DNA of 21,446 nucleotides from contig JAEWST010000047.1 in NCBI GenBank assembly GCA_023398105.1, positions 1 through 21,446 of the forward strand. Reading direction: 5' to 3'. This DNA is from Bacillota bacterium. GTDB lineage: Bacteria; Bacillota; Clostridia; Acetivibrionales; DSM-1351. This document shows positions 6,804 through 14,093 of this stretch, in pieces (positions within the stretch are counted from its first letter, which is position 1; every line of letters starts with the position of its first letter). The notes beneath the pieces were generated by a model that ran no database searches, was not told the origin of the DNA, and saw nothing but the letters and a program-made list of their open reading frames with translations. A program made the position numbers and the translations under genes.

Positions 6804-6833
6804 TTTCTTACAACGCCCTACGTTAGTAAGAAA
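6804..6833 (-). other. hairpin between ftsX and the M23 gene
   Basis: TTTCTTACAACG pairs with CGTTAGTAAGAAA (12 bp with one bulge), with a 5-nt loop. No T-run follows on the minus strand. It may be an mRNA processing or stabilising structure between ftsX and the hydrolase gene rather than a terminator. Confidence 0.4.
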
Positions 6834-6968
6834 TTTACTTCGCAAAGCTATTAACTAACTCAAAAACTAAACTAGCCATTCTTTACTTATCTATGAAAGT
6901 ATTTGCAACTCTTAAATAAGTCAATAAAACATAGCTAAGTTCAATACTCTGAAAATTTTTATTCTCTG

Positions 6969-7889
6969 CTATACTTTAAGATGCTTTCTAATTGACATAG
7001 CACTTCCAGATGCACCTATAACCACACTTATTCCCGTGTAAATTAATGCTAATGTACTCCACACAGTTCCAAACTTCACTGTAGCAAAGCCTCCACCAAA
7101 GTCTGATAAATCATGGCTTAGCATTGGTTCTGCAAGACTGTATATATATGCAACCAGCACTAATGCAATTACTGCTCCTACAATTCCAATTATAATCCCT
7201 TCGTATATAAATGGCCACCTTATAAACCAATCTGTAGCACCGATGTACTTCATAATATTAATTTCCTTGCGTCTTGCATAAACTGTAAGTTTAATAGTAT
7301 TAGATATAATAAATAGAGATACTATTAATAGCAAGCCAATTAAAATTGTACTACTTATCTTTACCCAATTTGATATATTCTGAATTACATCAATAGCCTT
7401 TTGAGAATATTCAACATTATCCACACCTGGAAGAGAAAGAAATTCCGATGCTACCTGTTCGCTATCCTCAGGGTTTTTAACCTTAACAATGAAAGAAACA
7501 TTTAAAAAGCTCTCATCATATCCTGTTAAAATATCCGATCCACCTTCATCTGTTTTATTATCAGCAAGGTACGTCTTTAATTGCTCAAATGCTTCTTTTT
7601 TTGATACTGTTTTAAGGCTATCTACATTTTTGTTACTAGAAATTTCAATTTGTACTGCATTTACCTGTTCATCCGTTAATTCAGGAAGACAAAACACTTG
7701 CATTGTTGGTTGTTGGGATAATATAGCTATGTTATAGTTTATGTTTGCTAATATTAAATAAAATACTCCAAACGAAAGCAAAGCAGCACTTATTACAGCA
7801 ATTGATGCTAGCGACATCAGTTTATTCCTAGAAGCATTTAAAACACTTGTTTTAAGAATATATTTTATACTCCGTATCTTCATCCCCAT
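6969..7889 (-). CDS. ftsX: cell-division ABC transporter permease-like protein FtsX
   Basis: 306 residues with the FtsX plan. There is a cytoplasmic N terminus, TM1 at about 26-48, and a large extracellular loop (50-175) that in relatives binds the peptidoglycan hydrolase. Three further membrane segments lie at about 177-198, 228-250 and 277-297. The conserved stretch ARRKEINIMKYIGATDWFIR before TM3 is a family hallmark. FtsX does not transport; with FtsE it transmits ATP hydrolysis to cell-wall hydrolases outside. The frame overlaps the end of ftsE by 38 nt, so the two are translationally coupled. The start may be the first ATG (AAAGGG four nt upstream) or the ATG two codons later (MKIRS). 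Confidence 0.95.
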   Translation of the reverse strand: MGMKIRSIKYILKTSVLNASRNKLMSLASIAVISAALLSFGVFYLILANINYNIAILSQQPTMQVFCLPELTDEQVNAVQIEISSNKNVDSLKTVSKKEAFEQLKTYLADNKTDEGGSDILTGYDESFLNVSFIVKVKNPEDSEQVASEFLSLPGVDNVEYSQKAIDVIQNISNWVKISSTILIGLLLIVSLFIISNTIKLTVYARRKEINIMKYIGATDWFIRWPFIYEGIIIGIVGAVIALVLVAYIYSLAEPMLSHDLSDFGGGFATVKFGTVWSTLALIYTGISVVIGASGSAMSIRKHLKV

Positions 7890-8565
7890 AAAGCCCTTTC
7901 TGTTGATCTCTTACTATATGTCCTTTATCAATGGCTATTACTCGTTTTTTCATAGCATCAACAATATTTTTCTCATGGGTAGCAACAATAACTGTAGTTC
8001 CTCGTTGATTAACCTCTGTTAATAGTTTTACAATTTCCCATGAATTCTCAGGATCTAAGTTTCCTGTAGGCTCATCTGCAATTAGTAAAGCTGGACTGTT
8101 TACTAAGGCTCTTGCAATAGCAACACGTTGCTGTTCTCCGCCCGACAGTTGATGGGGGTATGCATTAGCTTTTCTGCTCAACCCAACTAGTGCAAGAGAC
8201 ATAGGCACCTGCCTTCGAACTTCCTTTGGAATACATTCTGTTATTTCCATTGCAAATGCAACATTTTCATAAACGGTTTTATTGGGAAGAAGTCTGAAAT
8301 CCTGAAATACCATACCCATCCCACGGCGTAAATAGGGAATTTGCTTTTGCTGTAGGGAAGACAGCTGATACCCGTTTACTATTACCTCTCCTTCCGTTGC
8401 AGCTTCTTCCTTCATTAGAAGTTTGAGTAAAGTTGATTTTCCAGAACCACTTGAACCTATAATAAAAGCAAAATCACCCTTATTAATTTTCAAGTTAACG
8501 CCCCTTAATGCAACAGTTCCATTCGGATATCTCTTACTGACATTAATAAATTCTACCAATTTCAA
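7852..8565 (-). CDS. ftsE: cell-division ABC ATPase FtsE
   Basis: 237 residues forming one ABC ATPase domain. Walker A is GSSGSGKST (37-45), the Q-loop is VFQDFRLLP, the signature is LSGGEQQR (140-147), Walker B is LLIADEPTGNLD (160-171), and the switch His is H197. The opening MKLVEFINVSKRYPNGTVAL and the FQDFRLLP Q-loop are typical of FtsE rather than of importers. It binds FtsX, encoded next with an overlap. The start is TTG with AAGGAG just upstream. A second TTG two codons later is also possible. Confidence 0.95.
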   Translation of the reverse strand: MKLVEFINVSKRYPNGTVALRGVNLKINKGDFAFIIGSSGSGKSTLLKLLMKEEAATEGEVIVNGYQLSSLQQKQIPYLRRGMGMVFQDFRLLPNKTVYENVAFAMEITECIPKEVRRQVPMSLALVGLSRKANAYPHQLSGGEQQRVAIARALVNSPALLIADEPTGNLDPENSWEIVKLLTEVNQRGTTVIVATHEKNIVDAMKKRVIAIDKGHIVRDQQKGLYGDEDTEYKIYS

Positions 8566-8604
8566 TTAACTCCTTATTAGTTTTTGTAGCTACTATTTTA
8601 AACT

Positions 8605-8671
8605 TATTTAATAAACTTATCATTTGATAAGGTTTCCCACACCTACAATTTTCAACTAGTAAAGTTGAGTT
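8605..8671 (+). repeat. R2 repeat family, right end
   Basis: The sequence runs CTTATCATTTGATAAG (a perfect 7-bp hairpin), CCACACCTACAATTTTCAAC, then TAGTAAAGTTGAGTT. It matches the right part of the copy at 3923-4104 and, in the first half, 20122-20155. The left half of the element is absent. It fills the space between the regulator gene and ftsE and must overlap the ftsE promoter region. Confidence 0.5.
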
Positions 8672-9749
8672 ATTCATTAATACTTGCTAAATATTTTCTG
8701 ACTAATACAGCAATTTTAAAGGTAACAGCATCATCAAAGCTAGTAAGTTCTAGACCTGTTAACCGTTTTATTTTATCTAATCTGTATACCAATGTATTTC
8801 TATGAATATATAGCTGCCTTGCAGTCTCACTGACATTCAAATTATTCTCAAAGAACTTTTGAGTTGTAAGCATAGTTTCATTATCTAATGATTCAGTAGA
8901 TTTATCTTGAAATACCTCATCTAAAAACATCTGACACAATGTTGTCGGAATATGATAAATAAGTCTTCCAAGACCTAAGTTATTATAGTCATAAACTTTT
9001 TGATCACCACAAAAAATACTACCAATTATCATTGCCATTTGTGCCTCTTTATAAGATTTAGTAATATCCTTTAGGTTATTTATAATAGTACCTATGCCAA
9101 TTCTAGCCTTTACCATTAATTCAGAATTAAGAGTATCTAGAATAGTTTTAGCGATTTTTGAGAGTTCTTTATAGTCATCCTTATTCTTAACCTCTTTAAC
9201 AAAAACAATATTATCATTATCAATTACAATTATAAAGTCCTTATTCTTATTTGGGAATAAGCTCTCAATCACTTCATGTACATGAATGTCCTTTTCACTT
9301 GAAGAATTAATCAAAAACACAGCCCTAAGTGAGTTATAGTCAATATGCAGTTCCTTTGCTTTTAACAAAATATCTCCAGGCAAAATATTTTCTACTATTA
9401 TATTCTTAACAAATGTATTCTTGTCATATTTTTCATCATAAAAGCTTTTAAGGTTTAGGATATTTAGTGAAAATAATTCTAAATACTTCAAATCCTGATC
9501 TTCAATAGATTTAACAAAAGCTATAAACTCCACTTTTTTTTTGACCATAACCTTATAGTATGTCCTGTCCTCTATTACTTGATTATGGTTATTTGATTGC
9601 AACAAATCAGCAACATTGGAATCTAAACTTCCTATCAATTGAAAATTTGAATGAGCTATAATTACTCCACTTTCGTCAGTCACTCCTATCTCTTTGCCTA
9701 TAATTTCGCTATATTTTTCAGATAGCGTCTGAAATAATTTTACCGACAT
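8670..9749 (-). CDS. CdaR/PucR-family transcriptional regulator
   Basis: 359 residues. Residues about 5-100 look like a sugar-diacid-recognition or PAS-like sensory domain (IGKEIGVTDESGVIIAHSN). The middle (about 130-260) is the GGDEF-like domain usual in this family. The C terminus is a PucR-type helix-turn-helix (NVSETARQLYIHRNTLVYRL, about 305-324). Relatives control uptake or use of small carbon or nitrogen compounds; the ligand here is unknown. It is encoded just downstream of the msmK sugar ATPase but behind a strong terminator (9930-9970), so it has its own promoter. A 28-bp dyad (9773-9800) between the likely -10 and the start codon could be an autoregulatory site. GGGGG lies upstream of the ATG. 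Confidence 0.87.
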   Translation of the reverse strand: MSVKLFQTLSEKYSEIIGKEIGVTDESGVIIAHSNFQLIGSLDSNVADLLQSNNHNQVIEDRTYYKVMVKKKVEFIAFVKSIEDQDLKYLELFSLNILNLKSFYDEKYDKNTFVKNIIVENILPGDILLKAKELHIDYNSLRAVFLINSSSEKDIHVHEVIESLFPNKNKDFIIVIDNDNIVFVKEVKNKDDYKELSKIAKTILDTLNSELMVKARIGIGTIINNLKDITKSYKEAQMAMIIGSIFCGDQKVYDYNNLGLGRLIYHIPTTLCQMFLDEVFQDKSTESLDNETMLTTQKFFENNLNVSETARQLYIHRNTLVYRLDKIKRLTGLELTSFDDAVTFKIAVLVRKYLASINE

Positions 9750-9772
9750 GTCAAGCCCCCTGCTAAAAAATA

Positions 9773-9800
9773 TGTGAATATGTTAGCATAACCATTCACA
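9773..9800 (-). promoter_or_regulatory. dyad-symmetric candidate operator upstream of the CdaR-like gene
   Basis: TGTGAAT and ATTCACA arms enclose GTTA-gca-TAAC, giving a nested 28-bp dyad. On the minus strand a TATAAT (9811-9816) lies just upstream, although its -35 is weak (TAGTAA at 17 bp). The dyad would then cover about +4 to +31, a typical place for repression. Confidence 0.45.
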
Positions 9801-9929
9801 ATCTATTAAAATTATACACTAAAATAATTTTTATTACTATATTACATATTACAAATTTATTGGTAACTTTTTATAGTGTAATAACAGCTTTTACTTTTCA
9901 CTCTTAAAATTAAATAAATTCTATAAAAT

Positions 9930-9970
9930 AAAACAAAAAAAGGAAAGCTATGCTTTCCTTTTTTTGTTTT
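9930..9970 (-). terminator. strong intrinsic terminator of msmK (could work in both directions)
   Basis: A 19-bp perfect stem (9930-9948/9952-9970) has the core AGGAAAGC/GCTTTCCT, flanked by A7 and T7, with a 3-nt loop. It lies directly after the msmK stop codon at 9978. The symmetric A and T runs would allow termination on either strand. Confidence 0.9.
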
Positions 9971-9977
9971 ATATAAA

Positions 9978-11096
9978 TTAATTGATAACTGTACGCTCAG
10001 TTTCTTTGTCAAACAAGTGAATCTTATTTGCATCAACTGCAACCTTGATAACATCGCCTGTCTTAGCCTTTGATCTAGCATTAACTCTTGCAGTAACTGT
10101 TGATGTAGCTCCTTCAATAACCAAATAAAGATAAGTCTCAGCACCAAGCATTTCAACCAAGTCAACTCTTGCTTCAACAACACTTTCAGGCATTGACTCA
10201 AGATACATAGCTTCATCACGAATATGTTCTGGTCTTATACCAACTAGAATTTCTTTACCAACATAATCAGTTCCTTCAAGCTTCTTAGCTTTTCCTTCTG
10301 GAAGCTTGATATTATTCTTACCAAATACAAGATGTAAATCGCTTCCTTGCTTAGTAAGTTTAGCAGTGATTATATTCATTTGTGGACTACCGATAAATGT
10401 AGCAACAAACATGTTGTTTGGTCTGTCATAAAGTGATGTTGGTGTATCAACCTGCTGGATATAACCATCCTTCATAACAACGATTCTAGTACCCATTGTT
10501 AACGCTTCTGTCTGGTCATGTGTTACATATATAAATGTTGTGTTAAGTCTATGGTGTAATCTGCCTATCTCAGTTCTCATCTGAACTCTGAGCTTAGCAT
10601 CCAAGTTTGAGAGAGGCTCATCCATTAAGAATACTTTAGGTTCACGAACTATAGCACGACCTAGTGCAACTCTCTGTCTCTGTCCACCTGATAAAGCCTT
10701 TGGTTTTCTGTCAAGTAAATGCTCAATGTCAAGTATCTTAGCCGCTTCATGTACACGCTTCTTGATTTCGTCTTTTGGTGTCTTTCTCAGTTTTAATCCG
10801 AAAGCCATATTGTCAAAAACTGTCATGTGTGGATATAACGCATAGTTCTGGAAAACCATTGCTATATCTCTATCCTTTGGAGCAACATCATTCATTAATT
10901 TGTCTCCAATATACAATTCACCTTCAGTTATCTCTTCCAAACCAGCTATCATTCTAAGTGTAGTAGTCTTTCCACATCCTGAAGGACCAACCAATACTAG
11001 GAACTCATTGTGTTCGATATCAAGATTAAAATCATTAACAGCTGTAACTCCACCTGAATATCTCTTGTAAATATTTTTTAATTTTAAACTAGCCAT
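9978..11096 (-). CDS. msmK: carbohydrate ABC transporter ATP-binding protein (MsmK/UgpC family)
   Basis: 372 residues: an ABC ATPase domain followed by a TOBE-type C-terminal regulatory domain (from about 235). Walker A is GPSGCGKTT (37-45), the Q-loop is VFQNYALYPHMTV, the signature is LSGGQRQR (135-142), Walker B is VFLMDEPLSNLD (155-166), and the switch His is H193. The ending IGSPQMN of the linker is typical of sugar importers. No permease or binding protein is adjacent, so it is probably a shared ATPase that powers several sugar importers, as known for MsmK in other Firmicutes. AGGAGG six nt before the ATG fixes the start. A terminator follows directly. The neighbouring CdaR-like regulator is on the same strand. 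Confidence 0.93.
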   Translation of the reverse strand: MASLKLKNIYKRYSGGVTAVNDFNLDIEHNEFLVLVGPSGCGKTTTLRMIAGLEEITEGELYIGDKLMNDVAPKDRDIAMVFQNYALYPHMTVFDNMAFGLKLRKTPKDEIKKRVHEAAKILDIEHLLDRKPKALSGGQRQRVALGRAIVREPKVFLMDEPLSNLDAKLRVQMRTEIGRLHHRLNTTFIYVTHDQTEALTMGTRIVVMKDGYIQQVDTPTSLYDRPNNMFVATFIGSPQMNIITAKLTKQGSDLHLVFGKNNIKLPEGKAKKLEGTDYVGKEILVGIRPEHIRDEAMYLESMPESVVEARVDLVEMLGAETYLYLVIEGATSTVTARVNARSKAKTGDVIKVAVDANKIHLFDKETERTVIN

Positions 11097-11150
11097 TTTT
11101 ACCTCCTAAAACGTTCAAATTGTTTATTTTTTTCGATAATAGATTCTATA

Positions 11151-11180
11151 TTTATATAATACACTTCATTACAATTACAA
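11151..11180 (-). promoter_or_regulatory. possible promoter of msmK
   Basis: On the minus strand TTGTAA (11175-11180) stands 16-18 bp from overlapping TATATA/TATAAA hexamers (11151-11158). The region is very A+T-rich, so this is tentative. Confidence 0.4.
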
Positions 11181-11321
11181 ACTATATAGCTTTTTAACAA
11201 AATTATTTTTCAGCTTTTAGTACTTTTGTATACTATTCAAAACTAAATACATTTTTCCTACGAAGAAAAAATTACAATTTAGGGATAGAACCCCCTTACT
11301 TTTGGAATGAAAAGATGATAT

Positions 11322-11576
11322 TATAACGCCTAGATTCAAAATGAAATTTTTTGAACAAAAATTTAAACAAGCTCGAAAATGTACCTTGTGTTCAAATCCA
11401 CAAAAAGCTGCTCGCAGCTTTTTGATATGCGAAGAGAACGATGAATGTGCGAAATGTAAACTTCGCATTTTTCGAGCTATTACATTCAGCGGTGTTTAAG
11501 CGTCGCGGGAGATATTCTCACCGCCTGAAAACCAAAGCGGTGCCCGCCGTGGAAGATATATTCTTGCCTCGTTATA
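11322..11576 (+). repeat. R1 repeat, copy B (255 bp, long form)
   Basis: It is bounded by TATAACG and CGTTATA. The first 164 nt match copy C at all but two positions, by eye. That part contains a 10-bp perfect hairpin followed by T5 (AAAAAGCTGC/GCAGCTTTTT, 11402-11423) and several longer-range complementary arms. The 3' module has CGGTG pairing with CACCG. The subterminal CCACTT hairpin seen in A, C and D is lost (CCCGCCGTGGAAGATATA). It lies upstream of the argC promoter and is oriented like argC. Confidence 0.85.
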
Positions 11577-11609
11577 AGTATATTTCTCAGACAAATAAAA
11601 AATATACTT
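11576..11609. other. inverted repeat between R1 copy B and the argC promoter
   Basis: AAGTATATTT (11576-11585) and AAATATACTT (11600-11609) are perfect 10-bp complements with a 14-nt spacer. They begin at the very end of copy B and finish just before the argC promoter. No T-run follows. It may be a weak barrier to read-through. Confidence 0.35.
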
Positions 11610-11616
11610 ATCATTA

Positions 11617-11645
11617 TTGTATTTTTATGCATAAGAGTGTATAAT
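11617..11645 (+). promoter_or_regulatory. argC promoter with overlapping ARG box
   Basis: TTGTAT (11617-11622) and TATAAT (11640-11645) are 17 bp apart. The 18-bp sequence TTGTATTTTTATGCATAA (11617-11634), read in reverse complement, fits the Bacillus ARG-box consensus CATGAATAAAAATTCAAG at most positions. GTGTATAATTATAA over the -10 resembles a second half-site. Almost the same sequence precedes argD. Predicted regulator: ArgR/AhrC with arginine as corepressor. Confidence 0.8.
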
Positions 11646-11908
11646 TATAACACCTAGATTCAAAATGAAATTTTTTGAACAAAAATTTAAACAAGCTCGA
11701 AAATGCACCTTGTGTTCAAATCCACAAAAAGCTGCTCGCAGCTTTTTGATATGCGAAGAGAACGATGAATGTGCGAAATGTAAACTTCGCATTTTTCGAG
11801 CTATTACATCTACGGCGTGTAAGCGAGGGAGAGATATTCTCAACGCCTGAAAACCAAAGATATACTCGCCACTTATAGAAGTGGGAGACATTTTCTTGCG
11901 TTGTTATA
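11646..11908 (+). repeat. R1 repeat, copy C (263 bp, long form), in the argC leader
   Basis: It starts on the base after the argC -10 box, so nearly all of it should be transcribed as the argC 5' leader. The ends are TATAACA and TGTTATA: both strands of the terminal pairing changed relative to the other copies (G-C to A-T). Long arms in the internal block are AGCTCGAAAA/TTTTCGAGCT (11694-11703/11793-11802), ATGCGAAG/CTTCGCAT (11751-11758/11785-11792) and a terminator-like AAAAAGCTGC/GCAGCTTTTT (11726-11747). TTTGAACA/TGTTCAAA (11674-11681/11713-11720) would cross the first, as in a pseudoknot. The 3' hairpin CTC-CCACTT/AAGTGG-GAG is perfect apart from one bulged G. Confidence 0.85.
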
Positions 11909-11912
11909 AAAT

Positions 11913-11931
11913 ATTAGTTAAGAGAACTAAT
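11913..11931 (+). other. small hairpin in the argC leader after copy C
   Basis: ATTAGTT and AACTAAT form a perfect 7-bp stem with a 5-nt loop, followed by no T-run. It lies between the R1 element and argC. Confidence 0.35.
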
Positions 11932-12024
11932 TTGCTCACTCAGTAAATTTTAGTATTTTTAATTTAATATTCATTATATTGACATATAAATAATAGTTCT
12001 ACTATTGAAAGGAATGCGTACACT

Positions 12025-12966
12025 ATGAAATATAAGATTTTTGTGGATGGTAGCGAAGGTACTACAGGTTTAATGATTAATGAAAGGTTAGCTAATAGAA
12101 ACGATTTAGATATACTCAAAATTGATCCAGATAAACGTAAAGATATTAATGAAAGAAAAAAATATATTAATGATGCAGATATAGTTTTTCTTTGCCTACC
12201 TGACGTAGCAGCAAGAGAGGCTGTATCTCTTATAGAAAATCCGCATACAAAGGTTATTGATGCTAGCACAGCTCACAGAACAAATATTGACTGGGCTTAT
12301 GGTTTACCTGAATTAAGTATTGATCACCGTGCTAAAATAAAAAGCTCAAACAGAGTAGCAGTTCCAGGCTGTTATGCTACTGGGTTTATAAGCGTTATGT
12401 ATCCTTTGGTAGCTGGAGGAATTGTTTCAAAAGATTATCCTGTCACAACCTTTGGTATCTCAGGTTATAGCGGAGGAGGAAAGAAGCGTATTTCTGAATA
12501 TGAAGATCCAAACGGCAACCCATTTGAGAGCCCACAGTTATACAGCTTAGGCTTGTCCCACAAGCATGTACCTGAGATGACAGCAATTAGCGGTCTTAGC
12601 TGTGCTCCTCTATTCTCACCTATTATAAGCTCATATTATAAAGGGATGTCTGTATGTGTTCCGTTGCATACAAGAATTCTTTCAGGAGCAAATACCAAGG
12701 AAAGCATCCATGAATATTTTAAGAATTATTACAGTTCTGAAAAGTATATAAGTGTAATGCCTCTTGGTTGTGAAAACGACTATACAAATGGATTTTTAGC
12801 TGCTACAAGAGTAAACAACACAAATTATTTAGAAATATATGTTGTTGGAAACACTGAGCAAGTTATGCTTGTATCGGTCTTAGACAACTTAGGCAAAGGG
12901 TCTTCGGGAGCAGCTATACAAAATATGAATATTATGTTAGGAATTGAAGAAGACTTTTGTCTTTAA
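12025..12966 (+). CDS. argC: N-acetyl-gamma-glutamyl-phosphate reductase, short form
   Basis: 313 residues. It reduces N-acetylglutamyl phosphate with NADPH to the semialdehyde, the third step of arginine synthesis. The N-terminal NADP-binding stretch is DGSEGTTGLMINERL. The catalytic cysteine is C116 in VPGCYATGF. Further family motifs are GYSGGGKK and LSHKHVPEM. It belongs to the shorter ArgC type (about 310 residues) rather than the 345-residue type of B. subtilis. The ribosome site AAAGGA is 11 nt before the ATG, rather far. Upstream are an ARG-box promoter and an unusually long leader (about 370 nt) containing R1 copy C. argB follows 50 nt downstream. Confidence 0.96.
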   Translation: MKYKIFVDGSEGTTGLMINERLANRNDLDILKIDPDKRKDINERKKYINDADIVFLCLPDVAAREAVSLIENPHTKVIDASTAHRTNIDWAYGLPELSIDHRAKIKSSNRVAVPGCYATGFISVMYPLVAGGIVSKDYPVTTFGISGYSGGGKKRISEYEDPNGNPFESPQLYSLGLSHKHVPEMTAISGLSCAPLFSPIISSYYKGMSVCVPLHTRILSGANTKESIHEYFKNYYSSEKYISVMPLGCENDYTNGFLAATRVNNTNYLEIYVVGNTEQVMLVSVLDNLGKGSSGAAIQNMNIMLGIEEDFCL

Positions 12967-13016
12967 AAAAATAATAAATAAGTTAGTGTGAAAGTATTAG
13001 ATTAGGGGGCAAATTT

Positions 13017-13928
13017 ATGAATTTAGAAAATCAAATTAAAAAAGCAGAAATACTTATAGAAGCTCTTCCATATATACAAAAACTCTATGGCAAAACTGTA
13101 GTTATTAAGTACGGCGGAAATGCAATGATCAATGATGAACTTAAAAACTCAGTAATGGAAGATATTACTCTTCTTAAATATATAGGAATGAATCCTGTAT
13201 TAGTCCATGGCGGAGGACCAGATATAAATAAGGCTCTGCAAGCCTTCGATATTAAAAGTCAGTTTATTAATGGGCTGAGAGTTACAGACTCTCAAACCAT
13301 GGAAGTGGCTCAAATGGTTTTGGTTGGCAAAACTAATAAGGAAATCGTTTCCATGCTTAACATAAAGGGTGGAAAAGCAATTGGACTATGTGGTATTGAT
13401 GGAAAGCTTATTGAATGTGAGCAGTATAAAACTGAACTTGATGGCGAACTAAAAGACATAGGCTACGTTGGAAACATTACAAATATTAATTCAAAGGTGT
13501 TAGAGCTTATATCAAAAGACGAGTATATCCCTGTTGTTGCACCAATAGGGGTAGGCTCAAACGGTGAAAGCTATAATATTAATGCGGATACTGTAGCAGG
13601 TGAAATAGCAGCAGCATTAAAAGCAGAAAAACTAATGTTGCTCACTGATGTTGAAGGGGTAAAAACCTCCAAAGACAGTGATTCAATTATACCAGCACTA
13701 ACTATTACAGAAGTACATGAGCTTATAAATAACAAAATTATAGATGGTGGTATGATACCAAAAGTCTTGGGCTGTGTAGATGCATTGGAAAAAGGAGTTG
13801 GCAGAACCCATATTTTAGACGGCAGAATTCCTCATTGTATACTGCTTGAGATATTCACAAACAAAGGTATTGGTACAATGATTATGAAAGAAAAGAAATT
13901 ATACCATCAAAATGAGGTACTATATTAA
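13017..13928 (+). CDS. argB: acetylglutamate kinase
   Basis: 303 residues of the amino-acid kinase fold. It phosphorylates N-acetylglutamate, usually the feedback-controlled step. Motifs seen: KYGGNAM (31-37), HGGGPDI (64-70, substrate binding), GLRVT, GLCGIDGK, NINADTVAGEIA (187-198) and GGMIPK (244-249). The extra N-terminal helix (about residues 1-25) is the feature found in arginine-inhibited hexameric enzymes, so feedback inhibition by arginine is likely. AGGGGGC precedes the ATG. It is co-transcribed with argC, and a strong terminator follows at 13994-14019. argJ, often found between argC and argB in Firmicutes, is missing. Confidence 0.96.
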   Translation: MNLENQIKKAEILIEALPYIQKLYGKTVVIKYGGNAMINDELKNSVMEDITLLKYIGMNPVLVHGGGPDINKALQAFDIKSQFINGLRVTDSQTMEVAQMVLVGKTNKEIVSMLNIKGGKAIGLCGIDGKLIECEQYKTELDGELKDIGYVGNITNINSKVLELISKDEYIPVVAPIGVGSNGESYNINADTVAGEIAAALKAEKLMLLTDVEGVKTSKDSDSIIPALTITEVHELINNKIIDGGMIPKVLGCVDALEKGVGRTHILDGRIPHCILLEIFTNKGIGTMIMKEKKLYHQNEVLY

Positions 13929-13993
13929 AATCTGTTAATATTCAGTCTCTTAAAATTTACTTAGTCTATACGGGTCCATGCTTCATAGTCTGC

Positions 13994-14019
13994 TAAAACC
14001 GACATCGTGTCGGTTTTTT
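13994..14019 (+). terminator. intrinsic terminator after argCB
   Basis: ACCGACA and TGTCGGT form a 7-bp stem with loop TCG, extended by A4/T4 pairs (13994-14004/14008-14018). A T-run continues to 14019. It lies 66 nt past argB and ends the argCB transcript. Confidence 0.92.
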
Positions 14020-14093
14020 AGCAAATAAACAACTTATTTTATGACATTATTTAGCTTTTCATTTGATAAGTATGAAGCTTAGTATATATGATT

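Noticed and set aside
9857..10219. 120-codon and other open frames opposite or within msmK, carB and the S41 gene
   Set aside because: They are shadows of strongly supported genes in other frames, with no independent signals.
11625..11891. Minus-strand open frames through R1 copies B and C (also 11217-11468)
   Set aside because: They repeat in both copies only because the DNA is repeated, have no ribosome site, and arise from palindromic arms.
11322..11908. CRISPR array or tandem repeat
   Set aside because: There are only two long adjacent copies of about 260 bp with a 69-bp spacer, and no short regular repeat-spacer pattern.
11979..12008. Second argC promoter at TTGACA (11979-11984)
   Set aside because: The -35 is perfect, but no acceptable -10 lies 16-18 bp downstream (CTATTG/TATTGA). 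Kept only as an alternative if the leader model fails.
14056..14075. R2 fragment (CTTTTCATTTGATAAG) beside R1 copy D
   Set aside because: It matches only one short A+T-rich piece of R2 and is too little to assign.
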